From Euclidia mi (lineage: Eukaryota > Arthropoda > Insecta > Lepidoptera > Erebidae): a stretch of DNA of 64,000 bases. The first letter of the stretch is position 1; the number at the start of each line of letters is the position of its first letter. The notes beneath the pieces were generated by a model, which was not told where the DNA came from, made no database searches, and saw only the letters and a program-made list of their open reading frames with translations. The translations under genes and the position numbers were made by a program. The stretch spans positions 34,368,475 through 34,432,474 of the forward strand of contig OX123205.2 of assembly GCA_944739405.2 (NCBI GenBank), in the 5' to 3' direction. Positions 56,554-64,000 of the stretch are shown piece after piece.

Positions 56554-58188
56554 CTATTGTTGCCTGGGCGGCGACCGTTGGCCAGGACCAGGCAAGTCAA
56601 GACGAGGGTGCGGCTTGAAGTCCTCAAAGGCGCGATGACTCGATCCGCGCGCCATTTGTGGGGGGTCATAATGACGCACCCGCCCAAAACGAGGTGGGCG
56701 CGAGTCAAGGCGGGGACGCTCCCCCAAAGGAGGGGAATACCTGGGGCAGCAGTCATGGTGCTGGTGACGCTGAACAGCACATTCAGGTGCGCGAGAGAGA
56801 GGAGGCGTGCGCACGCTACGGTTCACCAAGCGGGGTGAGCGGCGATCAATTAAGCGAGGTGACTCTCGGCTGCGCGCCGGTGAGCCTCGGCTGCCACCTT
56901 CAAAACACCCGCCCGTGCGCGGCGTCGGCTGGTTGGACAAGCGGCCTACCTCTCTGGCATTCATACAGAGAATGTCCAAATGCTGTCCTCCACAGTGAGG
57001 ACAGGGGCGAGAGTTTGGGCAGTCTCGCTGGTAGTGGGACCCCAAGCAAGAGAAGCAAAGGCGGCGGGCATTCGCGATGCACCTACGAGAGGCGACATGA
57101 AGGTCCAAGAATGCCCTATAACTGGCCGTTCTGTGCCCCGTGACCTTGCAGTAGGAGCATTCCGCTGGGCTCTGCGTGACTGCAAAGCGAGGAGGGCGCC
57201 GGTCAACATTGGCTCGGGTGTGACCGCGAGCCTGCTCCTTGACCTTGGGCGGCTGCGTCTTAGCCGGCGTGTCACCACCGGAGTTGTCCAAGACCCGGCA
57301 CTCATCCTCCAGGAACCTCTCCAGGTCAGCAAAGGGGGGCAGATGGGTCGCGCTATCCCCACCAAAGCGCTGCTCAAAACGCGACCTCAGGTCGGCAGGC
57401 AGCTTCTTCAGCACAATGTGCGCCAATAGATAGGACCATTGGTCCACGGGCAGGTCAAGGCACTTAATTGCGTTGATGGCCACCAAAAGCGGGTTCAACA
57501 GTTGGGTGCGCAACCCAGAGACCCGGGTGAGCGTCGGCAAACCCAAAATCTGCTCGATGTGCGTATCGGCGAGGCCACGCTTATTGTGGTACCTACGGGT
57601 AATTAGGTCCCGAGCCGTCTGGTACGCCTCGTCAGACACGGGCAGATGCTGGATGAGGCCCTTAGCCTCCCCATCCAGAACCGACATTAGATAGGCCAAC
57701 TTTTGTGCCGGCCGAAGGTCAGCCCTATCATTGACTAGGCTGTCGAACAAATTAACGAAGCCCAGGTAGCTTCCTAGGCAGCCATCAAAATGGGGGAGGT
57801 CCAAAGTAGGGAGCCTACTCACCAGCCCCGGTGCTGACCTAGGAAGCTCTTGCTTCAGGCCGGCTTGCCCTTCCCTATCGGCAACTAGTTGTCTCGCACT
57901 ATTGGAGACAGCATCATACAGGTCTAAGATCTGGGCATAGTCTTCACTGACCTTATTTCGCTGGTCAGCAGTGAAATCAGTGACTGACACTTCGAGACAG
58001 CAAGCGCTGAAAGTGCGGAACTGCTGTTCCACACTTGCCAGGCGATCATCGATCCGCTCGTACCTTTGAAGTAAGGCCTGCTGGCGATCAGGCCGGTTCA
58101 CTAAAGCACTGGCCGAGGCAAACCAGCGCAAATCTGATGCAATAGCACCAGCAGCCGCACGCAAGTCCTTGACAGCTAACATAATCAA
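56554..58188 (-). CDS. BEL/Pao gag
   Basis: Forms the particle that packages element RNA. 544 residues, open throughout. The N-terminal half is the capsid-like region, with LPTLDLPHFDGCLGSYLGFV, LTRVSGLRTQLLNPLLVAIN and similar. The C-terminal half has three zinc knuckles: CSYCKVTGH (its fourth ligand appears to be Tyr instead of Cys), CFSCLGSHYQRDC and CPHCGGQHLDILC, then an Arg/Ser/Pro-rich tail. The start may be Met 1 or Met 3 (MIML). It stops at TAG and is followed in frame by protease, so expression of pol would need read-through. Confidence 0.92.
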   Translation of the reverse strand: MIMLAVKDLRAAAGAIASDLRWFASASALVNRPDRQQALLQRYERIDDRLASVEQQFRTFSACCLEVSVTDFTADQRNKVSEDYAQILDLYDAVSNSARQLVADREGQAGLKQELPRSAPGLVSRLPTLDLPHFDGCLGSYLGFVNLFDSLVNDRADLRPAQKLAYLMSVLDGEAKGLIQHLPVSDEAYQTARDLITRRYHNKRGLADTHIEQILGLPTLTRVSGLRTQLLNPLLVAINAIKCLDLPVDQWSYLLAHIVLKKLPADLRSRFEQRFGGDSATHLPPFADLERFLEDECRVLDNSGGDTPAKTQPPKVKEQARGHTRANVDRRPPRFAVTQSPAECSYCKVTGHRTASYRAFLDLHVASRRCIANARRLCFSCLGSHYQRDCPNSRPCPHCGGQHLDILCMNAREVGRLSNQPTPRTGGCFEGGSRGSPARSRESPRLIDRRSPRLVNRSVRTPPLSRAPECAVQRHQHHDCCPRYSPPLGERPRLDSRPPRFGRVRHYDPPQMARGSSHRAFEDFKPHPRLDLPGPGQRSPPRQQ

Positions 58189-58189
58189 A

Positions 58190-58909
58190 TTTCAAAAGAG
58201 CCCGGACAAGCGTTAAATAATATTAACAATCAAAACTTAATTTTTCTTAATTCCTTGAAACCAACAAGAATTAGGCTGTTTACTGCTGGTACAAGCAAGT
58301 GACAGGTATCTACTGTCCAACAAAATTAATAGTTTCAATATTGTAACAAACACAAGTTATCAAAGGTTATAACTTATAACAAATTAAAAGTTGAACTTCA
58401 AATTAATTAATTAATTATTTGCAACAGACAGACTGGCTGTGTTATTTGAGATATACAATAGTAAGTAAGCACAGAATATGTGTTACCTAGCAATATTATC
58501 CATATTATAACAAAACAAAGTTTATTAATGTGACCCGCCCAAGTGGCAAGGTCAAGTTGGTTGTTATAATGTTTATGAATATATGCAATAAACTAAATTT
58601 ACTAAATTTATTGATACATACAGCTGTTATGTATCCAAACAAACTGACTTATTAATGTAACAACAAATTTAAGTTAGATTTTTCAACAATACAAATCAAC
58701 AATTACTGATTGAGGTTATGTGACAATGTGTTTCAAATGATCTAGGTCAACTTATACAAATAAATATTATGTATTTTAGACAATATCTGACCTGACAAAC
58801 ACTACAATACTGTCTACAAGGTGATAAGATACAAGCTCATACCAATCTGAGTTTATACTCAGTAATGCAACAGCGACTAAATTTCAACTACAGCTCTGCA
58901 CCAAAGTTA
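58190..58909 (-). promoter_or_regulatory. BEL/Pao 5' leader and candidate primer-binding site
   Basis: 720 bp of AT-rich, non-coding sequence between the 5' LTR and gag. The bases right after the LTR on the minus strand, ATAACTTTGGTGCAGAGCTG, hold a TGG that could open a tRNA primer-binding site seven bases in. I cannot name the tRNA. Confidence 0.5.
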
Positions 58910-59514
58910 TGTCTAGAATTACCGTAGGCTTACTGGGAATTGGTTGTAGGCACAGTGGAAGCTAATTTATATTCATCCAATTGTCCTAAAGCAATCAAAT
59001 GTCTGACATATATTGCTGAGATTCTCAGCGATGACAAATTATAATGTAGTTATATGAAAATTTTACCTTATATCTCCTGGTGATGTTCTTGAAGTGGACC
59101 TATAGGATTAACTCATAATTTTGGCCAAAATAACAAGAGAATCGAATAGATACCAGTGTACAATTCGGCGAAGTCCTTCTCCAGACCACGATGCACGTTT
59201 ACGGTTCACAAAACTTTTCACAAATGTTCAATATGTCATCAATTTACAACAAAATTTGCCGGAAGTCAAAAGCGGCAATTACGTATTAAGTTAATTACAA
59301 GTTGATTCAATTCGCGTTAATTCAAAGGGCGATCAATTTATTAATTAGGTACAAGGCACGCGAGAGTGCAAACGGCGTGTTAATTTTTCAAGGCGCGAAC
59401 GGAAATAACAGTTCAGTGTGACCATTGTCAGAAATTTTCAATAGACTAAACAAAATGTTACTCAATCGATCTAATCGATTTGACTTATAATAAAAACTAA
59501 TTCTATTTCAAACA
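58910..59514 (-). repeat. BEL/Pao 5' LTR (right)
   Basis: 605 bp, TG...CA ends in element orientation. Compared with the left LTR it has an extra CCGTAGGCTTA (58922 to 58932 region) that partly repeats its flanks, as expected for slippage or a small deletion in the other copy. It should contain the promoter of the element. Confidence 0.92.
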
Positions 59515-59519
59515 ACCAT
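59515..59519. repeat. BEL target-site duplication, right copy
   Basis: ACCAT, identical to 52034 to 52038. The array unit reads GATACCCATATTGAT here, so the target lay in the middle of a unit. Confidence 0.85.
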
Positions 59520-60112
59520 ATTGATTTTTTAAAACTTTCTCATCCGCCATCTTTGATTTCTCATCCACCATCTTTGATCACGAAATAGATGTCAGATTTG
59601 GATTCCCCATCCCTTTAAATATCGGCGACGATACCCATATCGACTTTTAAAAAAAATCCTGTCCGCCATCTTTGATTTCCTATCCGCCATCTTTGATCAC
59701 GAAATAGATGTTGTATTTGGATTCACCATCCCTTAAATCATCAGAGACGATACCAATATTGATTTTTTAAATTTTTCCCATCCGCCATTTTTGATTGCCC
59801 ATCCGCCATCTTGAATCACGAAATAGATGTTGTATTTGGATTCCCCATTCCTTTAAACATCGGAGACGATACCAATATTGATGTTTTTAAATTTTCCCAT
59901 CCGCCATCTTTGATTGCCCATCCGCCATCTTTGATCACGAAATAGATGTTGTATTTCGATTCTCCACCCCTTAAAATATCGAAGGCGATACCCATATTGA
60001 TATTTAAAATTTTCTCATCTGCCATCTTTGATTTCCCATCCGCCATCTTGGATCACTAAATAAATTTCATATTATTAATCAGCGTCCCGAAAATCTCGAA
60101 AACGATACCCAT
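59520..60112. repeat. Minisatellite array, right part
   Basis: Continues the unit exactly where the left part stops (ATATTGATTTTT after ACCAT). The GAAATAGATG landmarks are at about 59580, 59698, 59818, 59938 and a degraded one at 60055, so steps of 117 to 120 bp. The last unit decays into TTAATCAGCGTCCCGAAAAT. Confidence 0.9.
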
Positions 60113-60588
60113 ATAGATTGTATCCTATTCGTTTAGCCTTTTTTTGCCTTTCACCCAACCCTCCCCCTTCTCGTTGGACCATTTTATTATTTTTGTCTGG
60201 CCCCTAAAAGTTGTGGCGTAATTTTATATAGCCTATAGCCTTTCGGAATAATTGGGCTATCATAGGCAATAACAATTTTTAAAATCCGACTGCTAGTTCT
60301 TGAGATTAGCCGACATTATGTTTAAGCCTTTTTAGCCTTTTGCCCGGCCCCAAAGGGTCGAAGCGCTATGTTGTATAGCCTATAGCCTTCCGGAATAACT
60401 GGGCTATCGTATACAAAAAGAATTTTTCAGATCCGACCGGTAGTTCCTGAGATTAGCGCGTTCAAACAAACAAACAAACAAACTCTTCCGCTTTATTATA
60501 TAAGTATAGATTTACGTACGAAGATTCCTGCCTCATTGAAATTAACAACTGAAAAAAAAATCGTTACTAAGTAATTATATCCACTTAC

Positions 60589-60674
60589 CAAGTACGGTTA
60601 GATTGAGTCTCGTATTCTTGGTCGGAGACTTGATGAAGTCGACTCTGCATCTGTATTGTCCACTGTCTTCAGGC
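60589..60674 (-). CDS. Side-family exon: end of Ig domain 1
   Basis: The reading frame gives [20 protein letters not shown] followed by TRLNLTVL. The D-x-G-x-Y-x-C pattern is the C-terminal cysteine region of a V-type Ig domain, and RCRVDF followed by a basic stretch and LNLTV is characteristic of Side Ig1. The acceptor follows a T-rich tract ending CCCAG; the donor is GTAAGT. It starts in phase 2 and ends in phase 1, leaving one G that joins the next exon to form Val. The preceding exon, with the first Ig1 cysteine and signal peptide, is not visible up to 64000. Confidence 0.85.
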
Positions 60675-60699
60675 CTGGGACAAAAATTAGACCTATTAT

Positions 60700-61480
60700 A
60701 CCACTAGAATAACGAAACTTCTCGTTATCTCGAATACTTACAAAAAATGAAGTAGCTATATAAAGAAAAGACATTTTTGCGCTCTTTGGGCCAGTCGTTT
60801 GTATTTCTTTGCATTGAAGGTAATAATATTGTCGACCCGCGAACTGTACAACTATAAATAATAAAAAAAACATTTGGTATACGTTCAATATATAATACGA
60901 TATCTGATCGATAAAACTAACGAGATATAAAATACGAGACCAATTTTGTCGATAACAATGCTGTCATCGAAGAAGAATAGAATAGAAGAAGAATAGAAAA
61001 GCATTTATTTCTACAACATACAAAAACATACATTCATTTTATACATAGTAATACGGCACAGGTTACATATCGCTTTGTAAACATATTAACAAAGTACCAG
61101 TACGCATGTTGTCATTTTTTTGATCATTGTCATTGTCACCACTCAGGCTTATTGTTGATTTGAGGCTTTTCTTCGCTATCGTTCGATATCTAGTGGCGAT
61201 TCAATAAATTTTCTAAACGATTTTCAAGCGATTTATCGTTGTAACTAATCGGTACGTATCGAGAGCGATATATAAAATCGGTTAAGTATTGCTCAGGCAA
61301 TCCATTTTATCGTGAATTGCCGTTTAGGTATCGATAAAAATAAAAATAAATACATTGGTTGCCTACAGGTATAATTTTTTATACGATTTGTGTAATATCT
61401 CCATTATTTTGGATTATTTTTTTTATACAAATAATAATAACAATATGAGAAATTATTCAAGGCTATACAATTTATATGAG
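60700..61480. other. Intron sequence, unassigned
   Basis: Directly upstream of the Ig1 exon on the minus strand. The preceding Side-family exon, expected to end in phase 2, is not visible here. The minus frame at 60598 to 60888 merely extends the exon into the intron in the wrong frame. An ATCGATA-rich patch at 61190 to 61330 is unassigned. Confidence 0.4.
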
Positions 61481-61482
61481 AC

Positions 61483-61600
61483 TAGCTTTTACCCGCGGCT
61501 TCACCCGCATGTTATTCTAATAAAGAGTAGCCTATATACTTCCCCAGGTTTCAGACTATCCATATCAAATTCCATCACAAACGGCTCTTCCAATTAGCCG
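61483..61600 (+). mobile_element. RTE-type SINE, family F, 5' part
   Basis: Starts ACTAGCTTTTACCCGCGGCT with TTCACCCGCATG, then TAAAGAGTAGCCTATATACT, CCCAGGTTTCAGACTATC and CAAATTCCATCACAAACGG. This is the usual front half of the family; its 3' end is lost. Confidence 0.65.
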
Positions 61601-61821
61601 TGTAGCATAATAATGCTTAAAAATTACTTTTGTTTTCATAATCGTCAAACTTCAGGTAAACATTAGTATGTAGGTATATTATTGAAGTTATTGAAGAGCT
61701 TATAAACCTACTAAATATAACAGCAGCAAAAATAAAAACTGAAAACATTACCACAAAGTACAAAATATATCAGACCGCCCCTCCGCCCAGCTGCGCTCTG
61801 CGCTTAGGTCAATTATATCGT

Positions 61822-61887
61822 GATAACTTTTAAACTATTCGTCTAAACTACTAGTAAGTAGTTTAGACGAATAGTTTAAAAGTTATC
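61822..61887. repeat. Perfect 31-bp inverted repeat with 4-nt loop
   Basis: The arm 61822 to 61852 (GATAACTTTTAAACTATTCG...) is exactly complementary to 61857 to 61887, with loop AGTA. No mismatch in 31 bp. Either a very recent foldback duplication or an assembly or read artefact. Confidence 0.9.
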
Positions 61888-62257
61888 TCTAATTTTACAG
61901 TAGTAAAAGACAAAGTTCATCTACATTAAATACTTAAGGCAATAAATCTATCGATTTTGAAAACAGTTTGATAAGTACTCCAGAATGAGCATTGTAAAAA
62001 AGTATCAAATTTAATTATTTTTACGGATCCCTTTTTAGTATTTAGTGGCTTCTACTTAAAAGGTAGATATAATATAATAATATGCTGCCGCGGATTTTTG
62101 TTTAGAACCGTTTAAGATATACAATATCACTGTACATTATCTTCATGTAACTTCAACGGTTTAGGCAACGCACGCGAAGATAGCTCTCAGAGCTCAGAAT
62201 TTTTACCGACTTAGTTGATACTTTTCATTATATTATGGCAACATTACACAAAATCTT

Positions 62258-62408
62258 TATAAATTGTAGCCTATGTGTTCTTCTGATGTATAAACTATAT
62301 TACTGTAAAGTTTTATCCAAATCCGTTCAGTAGTTTTTGCGTGAAAGAGTAACAAACATCCATACATACATCTTCACAAACTTTCGCATTTATAATATTA
62401 GTAGGATA
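62258..62408 (+). mobile_element. RTE-type SINE, family F, 3' part
   Basis: GTAGCCTATGTGTTCTTCTG, CAAATCCGTTCAGTAGTTTT, TGCGTGAAAGAGTAACAAAC and TTCGCATTTATAATATTAGT, the standard 3' end of this kind of element. Confidence 0.75.
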
Positions 62409-62578
62409 GGATTTGTAATGTTTGCTTAAACATGTAATTATGGAACGTAGGTGTGTTATTATTTGCACAAAATCTCATTTCCTAGAAAGATTTACTGTAT
62501 TTCTAAAAGAATTTCACTTCATTATCACTAACAACAAAAGAAGTCTTCTGTTGAGTTTATGCTAGACTATTATTAAAT

Positions 62579-62792
62579 ACTAGAGGATGCCCGCAGCTAC
62601 GCCCGCGCTTTTTCATATATATTTATTGAACCGTTCCTACCCGATCCCATGGGTATTTCGAGTAATTCCTTCTTAGTGCACCCCTACGGTTCCCATTGAA
62701 CGTACATCCAAAATGTCAGCTTATTGCGTCTGATAGTTTTAGCTGTAGCGTGTCTGTCAGTCAGGCAGTAACGCAAGAATTTTATATAGGTA
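62579..62792 (+). mobile_element. RTE-type SINE, family E
   Basis: Starts CTAGAGGATGCCCGCAGCTA with CGCCCGCGC, then CGATCCCATGGGTATTTCGA, TTCTTAGTGCACCCCTACGG, GTGTCTGTCAGTCAGGCAGT and AACGCAAGAATTTTATATAG. Well preserved, same orientation as 11161. Confidence 0.75.
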
Positions 62793-63507
62793 TATAGAGA
62801 TTAAAGATTGTAAATGCTGTCTATCTTAAGAGATATAGATAATTATAATAAATATGTTATTCAGAATTACTACGCTGTACTAAAAGCTTTTTCAGACCAT
62901 GAAAAATTAAGTACTAAATTTTGATACTGCGCATTATTTGATATTATACTAGACTTCGCCCATGGCTCCACCCGTGTGGAACGATTTAACCCCCTTTGTT
63001 ATACAAATGTTGTTATATAATACCAATGTTTTGCTTAAGGCTTTTCGATTATTATTAAGATTGATTCAAGTTTATTTGGTTTATGTTTTGAATTATATTT
63101 AAGGAAGGCCTTATTATAGTCTCATAGTCTTATATATTCTCTACGAAAATTATTTAAGTCTCAAAAGTTTATCTGTGTGGAATTTTCTGTAAGACTCCTC
63201 TTTAAAAGTGTATGTATTTGTAGTTTATTTGCCAAGACACTACGCAACTTTAAACTTAATGACTATTAAGTCATTATGATGTTGGGTCTAGTGATTGCAC
63301 TAGAACCAACATTATATTCTGTAAGGATTAAAATGTTCTATGAGATGAAAATACAATCCAAAAATTTTTCCTAAACCTATTAATTCTAAATTAATCTTAC
63401 TTAACTTCAAAAAATAAAGAAACAGCTGTTTGTTTGTTTCATAATAAAAAGTAAAAAATACCTCTTGGAGATTTGTACTAGGTAAGCAGTAACGTTGTAG
63501 ATATATC

Positions 63508-63725
63508 ATCATCATCATCATTAGCCCTATATTCTGTCCCACTGCTGGGCACGGGCTTCTTCTCACTATGAGAAGGGTATGGCCAAAGTCAACCACGCTG
63601 GCCAAGTGCGGGTTGGCAGACTTCACATGTCTTTCGAGAAATTATGGAGAACTCTCAGACATGCAGGTTTCCTTACGATGTTTTCCTTCACCCTTAAGCA
63701 AGCGATAATTAACAATTTAATACGC
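63508..63725 (-). mobile_element. tRNA-headed SINE, family A, head missing
   Basis: Plus-strand ATCATCATCATCATTAGCCC, TGTCCCACTGCTGGGCACGG and CTCAGACATGCAGGTTTCCT correspond to the body of 7799 to 8127; it stops at AACAATTTAATACGCACTAG, where a family F start takes over. The tRNA-like head is gone. Confidence 0.8.
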
Positions 63726-63900
63726 ACTAGCTTTTGCCTGCGGCATCGCTCACGTTAAATTCGGGGTAACACAAAACTCCTTCATCGTTCGATAGTAATT
63801 TTCGTTTTAATTCTGTTCATAGGAACTAATAAGAAATAGAACCGCAAGAAGTACTTTAAACATTTTTGTAAAGAGTATTTTTAGAGTTCCTTAGTCAAAA
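63726..63900 (+). mobile_element. RTE-type SINE fragment
   Basis: ACTAGCTTTTGCCTGCGGCA then TCGCTCACGTTAAATTCGGG is a diverged front end of the same style as 61483. It begins exactly where the SINE at 63508 to 63725 loses its head, so one insertion cut into the other. Confidence 0.55.
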
Positions 63901-64000
63901 ATGGCTAAACTTGGAATCCAAATGGAATCCTTATTGAAGCGCTATGTCTGTCAGTCTATCAGTATATCATAGCCACTTTATACCGAAACTATTCAGTTTA

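Larger units (their letters stand above)
52039..59514 (-). mobile_element. BEL/Pao LTR retrotransposon, full length (7,476 bp)
   Basis: Two LTRs, a 5-bp ACCAT target duplication, gag with zinc knuckles and pol in the order protease, RT, RNase H, integrase. Domain style (DTGSQGCIVS, YVDD, long RNase H, HHCC-type integrase) and 5-bp duplication fit BEL/Pao. It is inserted into the minisatellite array. LTR divergence near 1 percent points to recent insertion, but two in-frame stops and a 2-bp frame change mean this copy is probably defective. Confidence 0.93.
51046..60512 (+). mobile_element. RTE-type non-autonomous element with minisatellite core, split by a BEL element
   Basis: Left end ACTAGCGACCCAGCGAACTC (51046) has the style of starts of RTE-type SINEs. 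The right end, GAGATTAGCGCGTTCAAACA, an AAAC run, and CTTCCGCTTTATTATATAAG near 60512, has the style of their 3' ends and recurs at 37530. Between them are a 118-bp tandem array and CCTATAGCCTTTCGGAATAA-type sequence, present twice (60227 and 60378). Removing the BEL element leaves about 2.0 kb. No coding frame. Boundaries are by eye. Confidence 0.55.
2828..60674 (-). other. Sidestep (Side)-family immunoglobulin-superfamily receptor gene, 14 exons observed
   Basis: Span of the only host gene I can support. Spliced in order, the exons give about 711 codons: end of Ig1, Ig2 to Ig5, one fibronectin III domain, a transmembrane helix and a cytoplasmic tail of about 170 residues. Exons have AG acceptors and GT donors (mostly GTAAGT or GTGAGT), and phases agree at twelve of thirteen junctions. 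Stretches such as RCRVDF, NEIRGGILGPY, CQAVGARP and ATGLLLRN match my knowledge of the Side family, cell-surface ligands and receptors used in motor-axon guidance and synaptic partner choice with Beat proteins. The 5' exons are outside the window; the junction between 47539 and 33802 needs one more small exon; the 3' end is not found. Introns reach about 14 kb and are full of transposons. Automatic annotation might call it nephrin-like, hemicentin-like or syg-2-like. The family call is confident, the paralogue is not. Confidence 0.85.

Noticed and set aside
53171..57694. Plus-strand frames of 60 to 160 codons opposite the BEL gag and pol
   Set aside because: They are antisense shadows of the long minus-strand frames, with low-complexity or biased composition.
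1..64000. A new defence, CRISPR, toxin or biosynthetic system
   Set aside because: No gene cluster, spacer array or operon-like layout is present. The window is an insect intron landscape with one host gene and mobile elements.

Overview
This is eukaryotic, AT-rich DNA from an insect, most likely a moth or butterfly. The evidence is the dense mix of tRNA-headed SINEs, RTE-type SINEs, a Dong/R4-type retrotransposon, a mariner and a BEL/Pao element, together with very large introns holding small exons in consensus splice sites. I cannot name the species. There is no bacterial gene organisation, CRISPR array, rRNA gene or functional tRNA gene.

One host gene fills the window on the minus strand. 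I assembled 14 exons by hand from 60674 down to 2828. They encode the end of Ig domain 1, Ig domains 2 to 5, a fibronectin type III domain, one transmembrane helix and a long cytoplasmic tail. Twelve of the thirteen junctions keep reading frame exactly; the exception lies between 47539 and 33802, where a small exon is missing from my model. The sequence matches the Sidestep (Side) family of insect axon-guidance and adhesion receptors, though I cannot say which paralogue. The first exons (signal peptide and start of Ig1) lie beyond 64000. The last exon or exons lie below 2828 and were not found.

Most of the rest is intron filled with mobile elements. From left to right: a LINE 3' fragment (3.5 kb); SINEs and small hairpin elements (6 to 11 kb); decayed minus-strand coding stretches (15.3 and 16.1 kb); a long foldback element (16.5 kb); nested SINEs (19.7 kb); a piggyBac-like MITE (20.2 kb); a mariner abutting a 5'-truncated LINE (24.7 to 27.6 kb); a second, broken LINE (29.9 to 31.3 kb); a tandem duplication split by a SINE (33 kb); and a broken Dong/R4-type element (39.4 to 42.3 kb).

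The clearest structure is at 51.0 to 60.5 kb. A 7.5-kb BEL/Pao retrotransposon with nearly identical LTRs and a 5-bp ACCAT target duplication sits inside an array of about 118-bp minisatellite repeats. That array itself appears to be the core of an RTE-type non-autonomous element. All of this lies in one intron of the Side-family gene.

I found no convincing new biological system. The points most worth a second look are the BEL-in-minisatellite nest, LINE and SINE elements sharing one 3' tail, the unresolved exon gap, and an unrecognised decayed coding stretch at 16.1 kb.
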